Numbered from the stretch's first letter, positions 11,397 through 22,189 are shown. The stretch is DNA of 64,000 nucleotides from Chionoecetes opilio (GCA_016584305.1 JACEEZ010021684.1:140001-204000); one strand, 5' to 3'. Notes: generated from the letters alone by a model not told the origin. Made by a program: numbers and translations.

Positions 11397-11790
11397 AAAG
11401 ATGACAAAAAAAATTGAACCTAAACCTAACCTTTACCTAACTAAAAAAAAAAAAAAAAAAAAAAAGAAGATAACCTTTACCTAAAGAAAAAAAAAAAAGA
11501 TACCTAAAAAAAAAAATAGCCTTTACCTTAAGAAAAAAAAAAAATTCTTTACCTAAAAAAAACAAAAAAACAAAAAAAATGCGCAACAGAAACGGTTAGC
11601 AGATTCATTCAAAACACATAAAAACACACCAGAAGAAAATTATTTCGTCCACCAAAGTGAGTTCGGTGTTCATCTGGACTAATACCAAATCATATGACAG
11701 AGTAGACTGGGAGGGAATGTGGGATGTATTGAAGGGCTAAAGAGTGTGTATGGAGTGGAGTATGTATGTATAACTAATAAGCTTTTACCT
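11060..11790 (+). pseudogene. reverse transcriptase fragment split by an insertion
   Basis: Bases 11060-11200 encode an RT segment running to MYAAFMDLEKA, and 11690-11790 resume with YDRVDWEGMWDVLK. Together this is the RT motif around the first catalytic aspartate (the AFMDLEKAYDR type common in RTE-like LINEs). Stops and frameshifts are present. The two parts are separated by the inverted-repeat element at 11207-11678. It forms the core of the foldback element. Confidence 0.75.
11207..11678. mobile_element. MITE with 95-bp TIRs and a long T run
   Basis: The arms begin TCCAGATGAACACCGAACTC at 11207 and the inverse ends at 11678. Between them lie a T run of about 90 bp (11305-11394) and A-rich AACCTTTACCTAA pieces. 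CATA lies on both sides in the RT sequence and may be the target duplication. Confidence 0.8.
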
Positions 11791-12610
11791 GTGATTATGA
11801 ATACCTAACCTAACTGACCTTTACCTAACCTAACGGTAACCTAACCTAACCATTACCGTCGGCGAGTTTTCCAGATTTGTGTAGGGACGAGCATTTCGGT
11901 AGACGAGAGTACCAGGTACCATGAGGCAAGGATGGTAATGTCACCGTGGTTATGCAGCTTGTTTATGGATGGAGTAATAAGATAAATCAAAGCAAAGGTT
12001 GGTGATGTTGGTATAGACTCGAGTATTCATTGGCTCGTCAAGTAACACTTAAACCATGATGTAGCACTACTTATTATGAGGAAAGACAACAAAAGGAACT
12101 CAATTAATAAGGTATTTTAATACTATCATAACCATGAATATGTACAACCTACAAAGAGAAGACTACGACGATGAACAAATTTCTAGTTGTTTTGGGCGAA
12201 ATTGATATTCCAGGTGCTATATTTCCGTGCTCGCTGACAACATAGAGAAGACCTGAGGTGATGGTTGATGTGCAGAGGCTTCTAAACCAGGAAAACAGTC
12301 ACAGCAGAGTCTCATTAAGAAGTAAGCAAGTGGTAGGGACACATTACGTACCTACCAGTTGCTTACCTTTTGACGAGGCTCTGTTATGACTCTGTTTTCT
12401 TGGGTTAGAAGCCTCTGCACATCAGGCATTACCTCAGGTCTTCTCTATAGTGTTGTCAGCGAGAACAGAGCACAGTAATATAGCACCTGGAATATCAATT
12501 TCGCACAAAATAACTAAATTATTCCATCGCTGTAGTTTTCCCTTCGTAGGTCCACCCGCGGCGACCCCGCCTTATCCCCACAATGCACAGATGTAAACAA
12601 ACCGTGACGT

Positions 12611-13127
12611 AGTTATGTCTGGGGCCAATTGGTTCACATTATGTGCTGATATCACCTCGTTTAGTCCATTCCAGTGGATTTCAGCAACTTGTACATTGCT
12701 ATGAGGGAAGCTGTACTTCTTGATGGTGTTCAGGCATCTCCCTTTTCCTAGTTGTTTTGTATGTCCTCTTGTGTAGCGACCTTCTCTTTGTTTCCGAGTC
12801 AGTAGTCTCTCATGGTCTGTTTCTTCCATCTTTGTTATCAGCTTAAACATTGTTATTAAGTCTCCTCTTTCTCTTCTCTGCTCGAGTGTTGGTAACTTTA
12901 TTTCCCTCAACCTTTCCTCATCAGAAAGTTCTTCTAGCTCGGGTACCATCTTTGTGGCCATTCTCTGTAGCCTCTAAAACTTTTCACATGCTTCTTTTTA
13001 TATGGGGACCCTACAATGGCAGGCATAGTCCATTTTTGGTCGGATCATTGTAGTAATTCTCTCTCTCAACATATTTTTGTCCATGTCATGAAATGCCACT
13101 CTAATATTCTTTAACATCCTGTGTGTA
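12611..13127 (-). pseudogene. LINE family A: RT C-terminal domain
   Basis: Read leftward, it encodes MLKNIRVAFHDMDKNM, TTMIRPKMDYA, RMATKMVPELEELSDEERL and EQRRERGDLITMFKL, the conserved thumb and C-terminal region of CR1-like reverse transcriptases. It has a few frameshifts. It ends at the foldback insertion and continues at 8872 with LKERLHKCRYGDG. Confidence 0.85.
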
Positions 13128-13496
13128 CAGGTTGAAGTTCCCAAACTCGGCAACCTCGGGACCAGCGCCGAGCCGAGTAATGGAATTTTCCGACTTTTAG
13201 AACGTAGATATATTAAAGGGAAAAAAAGCATGAAAATCACATGAACCAATAACAGACCTGTAGAAGTACACAAAATAACAGTATACACAACTCTACAGTC
13301 ACAACACCACTGAACAATAACAACAAACAAATCGGCGGGAGAAACCCAGCGGCCTAGTGTGGTGGCACCCAGCGGCCGACCCGGCAACTACGCCCAGGGT
13401 TTTGGGTGTTCTGCCGGGTTTTGGAAAATCCGGAACCATAGCCGAGTTTTGGGTGTTGCCGAGCCTTGGGATGCCGAGTTTGGGAACTTCAACCTG
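13128..13496. mobile_element. mariner-type MITE, copy 1 (369 bp)
   Basis: TA flanks both ends. The TIR is CAGGTTGAAGTTCCCAAACT. A second copy of nearly the same length is at 14305-14672. It sits inside the LINE RT sequence. Confidence 0.9.
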
Positions 13497-14304
13497 TATC
13501 TCCAAATATTTTATCTATATGGTTGTAGGTTATTCTGCATTATCACTCCCAGGTCCTTCCCTTCATGAACCTTTGCAATTATTTCATTTCCTATTTTATC
13601 TGGCCATTTCTACATCTTCACTTTTTCCAATTTCCATTACATGACACTTATTTACATTAAATTCCAATTCCCATCTTCTGCTCCCTGCGTAGATCTTGTT
13701 CAGGTCATTTTGTAGGGTTTCACAATCTTGACAGCTTTTTATTTCTCTTAATAGTTTTGCATCATCCGCAAATAGACTGATAGCACTACAGTAAAGCCTC
13801 GCGTATTCGGACCCTCATTATTCGGACTTTGACATTATTTAGAATTTTTTTATTTTTTTTTTATTTTTAGGGGTCGAAATTTCCTAGCTATATAATATAC
13901 GCCTAGAACTTTTTTTTTTTTTTTTTTTTAGCGGTCAAAACTTCCTAGCTACATATATACATTAAACACCTAGATTTTTTTATTTTTTTTATTTTTTTTT
14001 TTTTATTATTTTTTTTATACACATCCCCCCATTATTCGGATCCTTGCATTACTCGGACCACTCCTTGGCCCAATTAGTTCCAATATGAGAGGTTTTACTG
14101 TATTTTTTTCCTCCGTCATGTCATTGCCGTAAATCGTGAACATTATTGGTGCCGAGACTGGTCCTTGTGGTAGCCTACTAAATATGTTTCTCCATTCAGA
14201 CTTATCATCCTTCACTACTGTTCTCATTTCTCTTCCTCTCAGATAACTTTTCATCCAGGTTTTGATCACCCCTGTGACTCCTATATTTTCCAATTTCCAG
14301 AGTA
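13497..14304 (-). pseudogene. LINE family A: RT palm with FADD box, split by a pogo copy
   Basis: The minus strand reads KTWMKSYLRGREMRTVV, then a damaged GVPQGS-like block (LPQGPVSAPIMFTIYGND), then after the pogo copy AISLFADDAKLL, the FADD catalytic box, and NVNKCHVMEIGKSE. These are the expected RT motifs in order. The GVPQGS block is mutated. Confidence 0.85.
13789..14100. mobile_element. pogo-type MITE, copy 3
   Basis: TA occurs on both sides (13787-13788 and 14101-14102). The ends are CAGTAAAGCCTCGCGTATTC and ATGAGAGGTTTTACTG. It splits the LINE RT just before the FADD box. Confidence 0.92.
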
Positions 14305-14672
14305 CAGGTTGAAGTTCCCAAACTCGGCAACCTCGGGACCAGCGCCGAGACGAGTAATGGAATTTTCCGACTTTTAGAACGTAGATATATTAAGGGGAAA
14401 AAAAGCATGAAAATAATAATACCAATAACAGACCTGTAGAAGTACACAAAATAACAGTGTACACAACTCTACAGTCACAACACCACTGAACAATAACAAC
14501 AAACAAATCGGCGGGAGAAACCCAGCGGCCTAGTGTGGTGGCACCCAGCGGCCGACCCGTCAACTACACGCCGGGTTTTGGGTGTTCTGCCGTGTTTTGG
14601 AAAATCCGGAACCATAGCCGAGTTTTGGGTGTTGCCGAGTCTTGGGATGCCGAGTTTGGGAACTTCAACCTG
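14305..14672. mobile_element. mariner-type MITE, copy 2 (368 bp)
   Basis: It has TA flanks and the same TIR as the copy at 13128. The two are in the same orientation and about 95 percent alike by eye. Confidence 0.9.
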
Positions 14673-14973
14673 TAGTCTCATGTGGAACTTTATCAAATGC
14701 CTTTTTAAGATCTAGATATACACAGTCTGCCCAGCCATCTCTTTCTTGTGTTATATCAATGACTCTTGAGTAAAAACTTATAAAGTTGGTCACACATGAT
14801 CTCTTTCCTAAATCCATACTGCCGGTCTGTTATCATGCCTTCATTTTCTAAGTATTCCGTCCATTGCTTCTTTATTATTTTCTCACATATCTTGCATACT
14901 GTGCGAGTTAATGACACTGGTCTATAATTTAGTGGTTCATCCTTCCTCCCACTTTTATATATTGGCACTATAT

Positions 14974-15220
14974 CAGGCGCCTAGAATTGAAACGCCACAA
15001 GCGCCACTTTTAAAACACTAAGAAAAACACACTAAAAGTTTAATCTAAGAAAATCAAGATATGAAACGGCACAAGCGCCACTTTTTATCAATGAAAAAAA
15101 TGCACCTAAAGTGTTTTCAAAGTAAATCAGCAACAAATGAACATATTAGATTAAACTTTAAGTGCGTTTTTCTCAGTGTTTTAAAAGTGGCGCTTGTGCC
15201 GTTTCAATTCTAGGCGCCTG
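14974..15220. mobile_element. MITE with CAGGCGCCTAG ends (247 bp)
   Basis: The TIR is CAGGCGCCTAGAATTGAAAC followed by CACAAGCGCCACTTTT. An inner third copy of the GCACAAGCGCCACTTTT motif lies at 15066-15085. The target duplication is unclear. Confidence 0.85.
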
Positions 15221-15262
15221 AATTATCTGCTCTCTTCCACTCCTTTGGCACTTTTCCTGTTG

Positions 15263-15474
15263 TGAACCCCTTGAGGCCCAGAGCGTAATTTCCATTGTAA
15301 TTTGTGTACCATAAGACGCTTTGTAGTGACTATAAGCAATATTATATAGCTATGACCTGTTTAGTATCCTTGTCCACTAACTCATTTGGTATATTCAGTG
15401 ACTTTTTGTAATTTTATGGCTAACAACAGATGATTTTATATAGCCAAGGAAAGATCTGGGCGTGAAGGGGTTAA
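15263..15474. mobile_element. TTAA-type MITE, copy 3
   Basis: Ends CCCCTTGAGGCCCAGAGC and GGGCGTGAAGGGG. The right TTAA is intact and the left one is TGAA. Removing it rejoins the LINE codons KCSL and TTGK. Confidence 0.92.
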
Positions 15475-15533
15475 TGAGCACTTTATTATATCATCTACTG
15501 GTTCACCCAACACATCCACATCCTACTACTGAT

Positions 15534-16715
15534 CAAAGACTACTCTATACTGGACTTGCTACTCATTTTGGGCTATTTCCAGTGGAGGCCAGTTTTGCTA
15601 TGCCTGCCATTTTCGAACATCACTCCCTTTTCCCTTCCTAAGGTTTATCAGTATATATGATATACCGTTATCTTCGTAAATGTTTGTTCTATAATATTAT
15701 CAAATAAAAAATAGTAAAATGCAATAAAGAAATGCCATTATGAGAGAGTTAAGAAATATGCATGAACTTAATATCCACTTGAACTCATCACCATTTAATA
15801 TTTTGCGAGAAAACATTTTAGATGCTAGCGATAGAAAGAAGCGGATTTTCCTTAGCTTTCCATTGCTATATTTCGTTTTCTGATAAATGAATCATAACCA
15901 TGCATAAATTAGCATTAACTAAAAAAATAACATCATCTATCGGGATAATTACCCGATGGATGATGTTATTTATTTAGTTAACGCTAATTTATGCATGGTT
16001 CTAATTCATTTATCAGAAAATGAAATATAGCAATGGAAAACTAATAAAATTCCGCTTCTATTGATATGTTGCATGTAAAAAGTCTTCACGCAAAATATCA
16101 AATTGCGATGTGTTTAAGTGAATATAAGTTCATGCATATTTCTTCAGAATCTTATAATGGAATTTCTTTAGTGTATTTTACAGTTTTTTATTTGATAATA
16201 TTATAGAACAAACATTCACGAAGATAACAGTGTATCATTTATACTGATAAGCCATAGTCTACTGTATTCATGGAACACTTTTTTACTTGCCGATACGATT
16301 GATGATGTTATTTTTTTAGTTAACGCTAATTTAGGCATGGTGGTAATTCATTTATCAGAAAACGAAATATATCAATAGAAAGCTAATGAAAATCCGCTTC
16401 TTTCTATCGCTAGCATTTAAAATGTTTTCTCGCAAAATATTAAATGGCGAAGAGTTTAAGTATATATTGAGGTCATGCATATTTCTTCACTCTCTCATAA
16501 TGGCATTTCTTTAGTGTGTTTTACTGTTTTTTATTTGATAATATTATAGAACAAACAGTTACGAAGATAACGGTATATCATGTATACTGATAAACCTTAG
16601 GAGGGGAAATAGGGGTGATGTTCTAAAATGGCAGGAATCGCAAAACTGGCCTCCACTGGTCATGGGTGGGTTGGCGCGGGGCACGAGTAGCAAGTCCAGT
16701 ATAGAGTAGTCTTTG
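15534..16715. mobile_element. foldback element, CAAAGACTACTC ends
   Basis: The left end CAAAGACTACTCTATACTGG is inverted at 16715. The interior contains several palindromic blocks (TAGTTAACGCTAATT; TTTATTTGATAATATTATAG). A second copy starts at 63454 and a partial copy lies at 40041-40495. AT-rich, no coding. Confidence 0.85.
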
Positions 16716-16866
16716 ATCTGATCTCACCATCCTGCTGTAACATTCCGTTCTTTCCCCTTCCCTCACCGTTTCACTATTATTCTTTAACCCTGACCCTTGA
16801 TATGCTTTGCCATAGTGCCATGTGACCTCTGATGGCTGGCACATTCACCTTTTTAGGCATTAAATC
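16716..16866 (+). mobile_element. SINE-like 3' end with AATC tail
   Basis: TGACCTCTGATG, GGCACATTCACC and TTTTTAGGCAT, then repeated AATC, match 42440-42500. The foldback element at 15534 appears to have inserted next to it. Confidence 0.6.
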
Positions 16867-17211
16867 AATCAATCAATTTCCTCTTCAACAATGCACAAAC
16901 TTCCTCCTTCTCTATTTTTATTTTCCACTACTTTCTGACTTTTCATTCCTTGCGGTTTATTGAGTTTTGATTCTTGTGTGAATACTTGGTGAAAGTTTTT
17001 ATTTACAATTTCACTCATTATTTTTGGATCTTCATATATCCTGTTACCTTCTTTCAGTCTCTCCACTTTGTCCTTGTGCTTGATTCCTCCATGGATAACT
17101 CTGTAGAACAGTTTGGGTTCTTCCTGACACTTTACAGCTCTATCCTTCTCATAACTCTTCTCTTCCGCTCTCCTCATGCACACACATTCATTTCTTGCTA
17201 ATTGATAGTCT
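16867..17211 (-). pseudogene. LINE family A: EN-RT linker
   Basis: The minus strand reads KEDYQLARNEC, RRAEEKSYEKD, KCQEEPKLFYRVIHGGIKHK, RLKEGNRIYEDPKIM and NKNFHQVFTQES, an almost intact part of the linker between endonuclease and RT of this CR1-like family. It is interrupted at 17211 by the RTE and continues at 19574. Confidence 0.88.
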
Positions 17212-17720
17212 TCTTTGGTTCTTGGTATCAGAGACCAGAGCTGCACCGCTGGACATGGTATAGTAATGCCAGAGGGGTAGCTAAGGAGATCGACCACATC
17301 CTCGTTAGTACTCGTTGGAGGATCCTCCAGAACTGCAGGGTTTACCGGAGTGCTGAGTTCTTTGCAGCTGATCACAGACTTGTTGTTGCTACACTTAAGC
17401 TTCATGTCAAGTCCAGAAGAATCTCAAGAGGTAACCATACTGTGTTTCATGTTGAGAAACTGAAGGACTTGACATGTGCTCATGAGTATGCGGTGGCAGT
17501 CTCAAATAAGTTTGATGTGCTCGGTGCTCTCGGGGACCCTGTAGAACTGTGGGATACCTTCAAATGTGAAACTACAGGCTGCCAAGGAGTGTATTGGGGA
17601 GCGCCCGAGGTCAAGGCGTGGTTTTGTCTCGACGGAGACGCTGGAGAAAATCGAGGAGAGTCGCGCTGCCAGGCTGGCTGGGAACCGGGACCAGCACAGG
17701 GCTCTGTCACGCCAGACTAG
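17202..17720 (+). pseudogene. RTE endonuclease C-terminal part (frameshifted)
   Basis: The frame reads SWYQRPELHRWTWYSN, AKEIDHILVSTRWRILQNC and DHRLVVATLKLH, the last third of an AP-type endonuclease including the conserved DHR/DHRLV end. Compared with the copy at 39006-39764, two bases are missing near 17574 (GAAACTACAGG against GAAACTCTACAGG), so the frame leaves the RT frame. The part from about 17580 onward in this frame is meaningless. Confidence 0.85.
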
Positions 17721-19573
17721 AACCCTCCTGAGGAGAGACAAGGAGAGGTATGTCAGGAGTCTCGCTGAGGATGTCGAGGGTCATTTGAACGCTAATGACC
17801 TCCGACCCGCCTACCGAGCCCTGAAGAAGCTCCGTTCCAAGTCTCCATCTCGGGCGAGTGCTATTCGAACAGCAGATGGGCGCCTCGTGTCGGACATGGA
17901 TGGGCAGATGGCTCGTTGGGCTGAGTACTTTGGGCAGTTGTTCACGGTGGACCCTCCAACTGAGCAGCTTCACACCACTGGGTTACAGGCAGTGGATGCC
18001 GATCCTCCCATTGACGAAACCGCACCCTCTCTTGACGAAGTTAGAGAGGCTGTAGCAAAGTTGAGGGGTGGAAAGGCAGCTGGTGTTTGTAATATCAGTG
18101 CGGAGCTCCTCAAAGCTGGGGGTGAGGCCATGATCCGCGGGTTGCATGCTGTCCTGACTGCCGTGTGGCAATCAGGTACCATTCCTCCTGACTGGAAAAG
18201 GGGGCTGGTCGTCCCTATCTGGAAAGGGAAAGGGGACCGTCAGGACTGCAACAATTACCGCGGTATTACACTGCTCAGCGTACCAGGCAAGGTGCTTGCC
18301 CATCTATTGCTGACACGGATTCGCAGCCATCTGGTGAAGCATCAGAGACCTCAGCAGTCTGGATTCACGCCTGGTAAGTCAACAAAGGACCGTATCCTAG
18401 CGCTTCGTGTCCTGGTGGAACGCCGACGTGAGTTTCGACAGGGGATGCTTGCAGCCTATGTTGATCTCAAGAAGGCGTTTGACTCAGTGGATCGTGAGTC
18501 ACTCTGGGATCTTCTGCGACTTCGAGGGATTCCTGCAAGGACTATTGGTTTGATAACTGGTCTGTATTCTGGGACTGAGAGTGCTGTGAAGTGTGGGGCA
18601 GGTGTATCCAGCTTCTTTCCTGTGAATACAGGAGTGAGGCAAGGGTGCGTCATTGCCCCATCACTTTTCAACGCTTGTATGGACTGGGTATTGGACAAGG
18701 TTGTAGATCAAAGTGATTGTGGAGCATCCGTCGGCAACACCAAGATCACTGATCTTGTTTTTGCCGATGATGCAGTAATCTTTGCTGAGTCGCTGGAGGT
18801 CCTGGTGATGGCTCTCGAGGCGCTGCACGAGGAGGCAAAGCCTTTGGGACTTGAGGTCTCCTGGCTCAAGACCAAGGTCCAGGTGTTTGGAGACTTACTA
18901 GATGAAGCAGTACAGTCTGTTCATGCGTGTGGCGAGGACATTGAGATTTTGGAAAGTTTTACATACCTTGGTAGCGCAGTCCATAATGACGGCGGGTCAC
19001 GTCAAGAAGTCTTACGGCGGATTGGCATAGCCCACAGTGTTATGGACTCGCTCAGCGGGAGTATTTGGCGTTGTCGGTGCCTGTGCAGAAGGACAAAGAT
19101 CCGGATCTTCAAGTCGCTTGTGATCCCTGTCTTACTCTATGGTTGTGAGACATGGACACTAAATAGTGACTTGAAGAGACGAATCAATGCCTTTGGTAAT
19201 AAGTGTCTTCGCAGAATCATGGGGTATCGCTGGGATGATTACGTGTCAAATCAGCGATTGCACCGTGAGACTGAATCGAGGCCTATTACCTGCATAGTCC
19301 GTCAGCGCCAACTTGGGCTATATGGGCATGTGGCACGCTACCCTGAAACCGATCCTTCCCATCGGGTTGTATCTGTAAGAGACAATCCGGCGTGGAGGAG
19401 GCCAAGGGGGCGCCCACAAGGCTCGTGGCTGGGGCAAGTTGATGCTTCCTGTTGAGAGCTGCTTGGTATGGGAAAGGAGCCTGCATGGGAACTCGCGCGT
19501 GGTGACCCCCGGGAGTGGCGTCGTAGGGTGGGCGAGGCGACGCGCCCCCCGGCGTATGCCCCCAAGGATTGAT
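17212..19573 (+). mobile_element. RTE-type LINE, 5'-truncated, inserted in family A LINE
   Basis: About 2.36 kb, from the C-terminal part of the endonuclease to the 3' end at CCCCCAAGGATTGATGGA. TTCTTTG occurs at both junctions, a 7-bp target duplication. The element starts at GTTCTTGGTATCAGAGACC, so the first part of the endonuclease is lost. Three other fragments of the family are at 2660, 38747 and 53103. Confidence 0.92.
17566..19455 (+). CDS. RTE reverse transcriptase ORF, truncated
   Basis: An open stretch of 629 codons encodes a full RT domain. Residues about 165-235 hold GGKAAGVCNISAELLKAGG and VPIWKGKGDRQDCNNYRGI. About 270-320 hold QQSGFTPGKST and VDLKKAFDSVDRESLW with the first catalytic Asp. 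About 360-410 hold TGVRQGC and LVFADDAV, the FADD box. About 520-625 hold LYGCETWTL, LRRIMGYRWDDYVSN, GHVARYPETDP and RRPRGRP. The RT copies its own RNA at the nick made by the endonuclease. The stop after DASC is a CGA to TGA change; the copy at 53103 reads on about 35 residues. With a lost endonuclease start it cannot be autonomous. The ATG at 17566 is not a natural start. Confidence 0.88.
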   Translation: MKLQAAKECIGERPRSRRGFVSTETLEKIEESRAARLAGNRDQHRALSRQTRTLLRRDKERYVRSLAEDVEGHLNANDLRPAYRALKKLRSKSPSRASAIRTADGRLVSDMDGQMARWAEYFGQLFTVDPPTEQLHTTGLQAVDADPPIDETAPSLDEVREAVAKLRGGKAAGVCNISAELLKAGGEAMIRGLHAVLTAVWQSGTIPPDWKRGLVVPIWKGKGDRQDCNNYRGITLLSVPGKVLAHLLLTRIRSHLVKHQRPQQSGFTPGKSTKDRILALRVLVERRREFRQGMLAAYVDLKKAFDSVDRESLWDLLRLRGIPARTIGLITGLYSGTESAVKCGAGVSSFFPVNTGVRQGCVIAPSLFNACMDWVLDKVVDQSDCGASVGNTKITDLVFADDAVIFAESLEVLVMALEALHEEAKPLGLEVSWLKTKVQVFGDLLDEAVQSVHACGEDIEILESFTYLGSAVHNDGGSRQEVLRRIGIAHSVMDSLSGSIWRCRCLCRRTKIRIFKSLVIPVLLYGCETWTLNSDLKRRINAFGNKCLRRIMGYRWDDYVSNQRLHRETESRPITCIVRQRQLGLYGHVARYPETDPSHRVVSVRDNPAWRRPRGRPQGSWLGQVDASC

Positions 19574-19792
19574 GGATTTCTTTGTGTCCGATTTTTCTTC
19601 ACTTTTTTCCATGCCTCATCCCTTATTCTCTGCCTCTCACATCTTCCATTAAACCATTCCTTCTTTCCCTTTTCTCTTGGTGTATATAGTGGTACGTGTT
19701 ACTCAACTCCTGGCTCGTATATGCTCAGAAAAATGTATTTCACTTGCAAATTGGTCACTCCTTTCATTTCTTCAGTCAATTTCTCCATAGTA

Positions 19793-20087
19793 CAGTAAAA
19801 CTCACTATTCGGACTTTGATATTATTCGGACCTCCTCCTCCTCTTTTTAGGGGTCGAAATTTCCTAGCCTAGAATTTTTTTTTTTTTTTTTTTTTAGGGG
19901 TCGAAATTTCCTAGCCTAGAATTTTTTTTTTTCTTTTTAGGGGTCGAAATTTCTTAAGTCTAGATTTTTTTTTTTTTTTTTTTTACATATCTAAATATCC
20001 CCATATATAATCCCCCCATTATTCGGATCCTTGCATTACTCGGACCACTCCTTGGCCCAATTAGTCCCAATATGAGAGGCTTTACTG
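19793..20087. mobile_element. pogo-type MITE, copy 4
   Basis: TA flanks both sides (19791-19792 and 20088-20089). Ends CAGTAAAACTCACTATTC and ATGAGAGGCTTTACTG. Three inner TAGGGGTCGAAATTTC blocks. Confidence 0.92.
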
Positions 20088-20192
20088 TATTTTTTCAGTT
20101 CTTCCCTGTTAGTGTTTCCAAAGTCTTCTGCTCGTGTTGTACAATTCTGCCTCCTTTATTTCCTCTTTCGTCTCCATTTCTAAGATGATGTA

Positions 20193-20475
20193 CAGTAAAA
20201 CCTCTCCTATTGGGACTAATTGGGCCAAGGAGTGGTCCGCAAGGATCCGAATAATGGGGGGATATGTAAAAAAAAAAAAAAAGAAGTCTAGTATAGTATA
20301 TAGCTACGAAATTCCGACCCCTAAAAAAATTTAAATAATAATAATTCAAGGTGTATAATTGTATATATTATAGCTAGGAAATTTCGACCCCATAAAAAAA
20401 AAAAAAAAAAAAAAAAAAAGGGCGAATAATGTCAAAGTCCGAATAATGAGGGTCCGAATACGAGAGGTTTTACTG
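20193..20475. mobile_element. pogo-type MITE, copy 5
   Basis: TA flanks both sides. Ends CAGTAAAACCTCTCCTATTG and CGAGAGGTTTTACTG. It lies 105 bp from copy 4 in the opposite orientation. Confidence 0.92.
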
Positions 20476-20681
20476 TATGGTCACTTTTAAATGGGGCCCA
20501 TAATTGATCTCAGTTGCTAGGTCTGTACCAGCGGTGGGCAACCTGTGGCTCCAGAGCTGCATGTGGCTCTTTCAAGAGACCTGTACGGCTCCTGCCACCT
20601 ACTTAAAAATGTCCAATTTATCGTTAAAAAAAGGAGCTAAAATTCTGGCGTAGATGCCGCAGCACAATAATGTATATGACC

Positions 20682-20805
20682 CAGGTCCTGGGTCTCTAGG
20701 TCCTGGGTCTCTAGGTCCTGGGTCTCTAGGTCCTGGGTCTCTAGGTCCTGGGTCTCTAGGTCCTGGGTCTCTAGGTCCTGGGTCTCTAGGTCCTGGGTCT
20801 CTAGG
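20682..20805. repeat. 15-bp tandem array, about 8 copies
   Basis: The unit is CCTGGGTCTCTAGGT, uniform in all copies. It lies inside the hAT element. Confidence 0.97.
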
Positions 20806-21514
20806 AAAATATTGAGATTAATTTTTGTACTTATTATAATTATTATTATAATTATTATTAATGTGTATATTATCATATCTGTGGGTATATTTAACTCTCA
20901 TAGGGTGTTATGGAGGGTATTTTGGTACTTAATTCCAACCAGTAATTGAGTACGAGGTTAAAAGTACTTTTTTCCAATGTATTTTGATGTGTTAAGAATG
21001 ATGGTCACATTCACAATCGTGGGAAATGCATAATTTTGCAGTGAACCCTTTATCCCTGCTTTAGGTTAGGCTGCTCAACCAACGTCCAGGTTAGGTCAGC
21101 GTACTAGCGAGGGTTCTTGGGGGGCACAGCTCCCCAGTTATGTCAGGTTACGTAACCAATATTCATGTATTGTATCCAACTGCAGTTTTACCGTTGTAGT
21201 TAAAGATTTAACTTGAGATATTTCCAGGAATAGGTTAGTCATTCCCAGAAATTTTACATAGTGGTTACCGCATATATTTTACGTCATGCACATAATATAT
21301 GTATTATCAGTATTATAGTATACAACTTTTCCACTTTCCCTGCCTAAAACCCTGCGTTCCCGACGGGTCCCCAGGGTTGTTATGGAGGGGCTGGATAACT
21401 GCTAAATGAGGCATTTCCGACGATTTTTAATAAGAACTTAAGAACATAAGAAAATAAGGAAGCTACAAGAGGCCGCGAGGCCTACACGTGGTAGTTCCTG
21501 TCACCTAACACTAC

Positions 21515-22189
21515 CTACATCCACCTTTCATCCCCATCCATGAACCTATCCAGCTCCCCTTTAAAGCTCCCTAATGACTCCGCACTAACTACCTGTCTAC
21601 TGAGACCATTCCACTCATTCACCACCCTATTTGTGAACCAGTTTTTCCCTATTTCCTTTCTAAATCTACGCTTTTCCAGCTTGAATCCGTTACTTCTTGT
21701 TCTACCCTGGTTAAAAGCCGTAAGAACTTTTCCTACCTCTCCTTTATTAAATCCCTTTATCCACTTAAAAACTTCTATCAGATCGCCCCTTACTCTGCGT
21801 CTCTCGAGTGAGTGTAATTTTAATAACTTCAATCTCCTCTCATAACTAAAGTTACGCATCCCTTGTATCATTTTGGTCATCCTTCTCTGCACTTTTTCTA
21901 ACAACACTATATCCATCCTGTAATATGGAGACCAAAACTGAACCGCATAGTCTAGGTGAGGCCTGACTAGAGCCAGATAAAGCTTTAGAATAACTTCTGC
22001 ACTTCTACTTTTAACACTTCTGGTAATGAATCCTAATACTCTATTAGCTCTATTTCTGGCCTCAATACATTGTTTCCTAGGTCGGAGGTCTGGGCTCACC
22101 CTCACTCCAAGATCTTTTTCACCTTCTGATCTTTTCAGCGATACATTGCTTATGGTGTATCTATTACCAGGGTTTTTTTCTACCAACAT
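21515..22189 (-). CDS. CR1-like RT, C-terminal part
   Basis: 224 open codons. Motifs in order: GEKDLGVRVSPDLRPRKQCI, ANRVLGFITRSVKSRS, LYLALVRPHLDYAVQFWSPY, LEKVQRRMTKMIQGMRNFSY, ERRLKLLKLHSLERRRVRGD and NWFTNRVVNEWNGLS. This is the thumb and C-terminal domain usual in CR1/Jockey-group RTs. It follows the palm fragment at 22164-22652 after one frameshift, so the protein is broken. Confidence 0.85.
   Translation of the reverse strand: MLVEKNPGNRYTISNVSLKRSEGEKDLGVRVSPDLRPRKQCIEARNRANRVLGFITRSVKSRSAEVILKLYLALVRPHLDYAVQFWSPYYRMDIVLLEKVQRRMTKMIQGMRNFSYERRLKLLKLHSLERRRVRGDLIEVFKWIKGFNKGEVGKVLTAFNQGRTRSNGFKLEKRRFRKEIGKNWFTNRVVNEWNGLSRQVVSAESLGSFKGELDRFMDGDERWM

Larger units (their letters stand above)
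8873..12625. mobile_element. large foldback DNA element inserted in the LINE
   Basis: About 8873-9475 plus 10705-10885 are the inverse of 12625-12010 plus 12009-11838, so the arms are near 0.8 kb each. Each arm also folds on itself around GCAGAGGCTTCTAAACC. The target sequence CAATTGG (one T lost on the left) is on both sides, and the LINE reads ...NVNQ | LKERLHKCRYGDG across it. A second element interrupts the left arm at 9482-10697. The core holds RT debris. No transposase is seen. Confidence 0.85.
14673..15533 (-). pseudogene. LINE family A: RT fingers, with two MITEs inside
   Basis: The order on the minus strand is VDDIIKCSL (15533-15475), TTGKVPKEWKRAD (15262-15221), then IYKSGRKDEPLNYRPVSLT, CEKIIKKQWTEYLENEGMI, QYGFRK, and VYLDLKKAFDKVPHET down to 14673. 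The FDKVPHE motif holds the first catalytic aspartate region. A TTAA MITE and a CAGGCGCC MITE separate the parts. Confidence 0.88.
19574..20528 (-). pseudogene. LINE family A: EN end and linker, split by two pogo copies
   Basis: From right to left the minus strand gives DLATEINYGPHLK (20528-20477), then after a pogo copy HHLRNGDERGNKGGRIV and HEQKTLETLTGKN (20192-20088), then after another pogo copy a frameshifted stretch ending in EKGKKEW-like and KVKKNRTQR (19792-19574). It joins the linker at 17211 across the RTE. Confidence 0.82.

Noticed and set aside
12850..13644. Several 60-130-codon frames
   Set aside because: They mix antisense LINE with the inverted ends of the mariner-type MITE; the same peptides recur at 14205-14715 for the second MITE copy.
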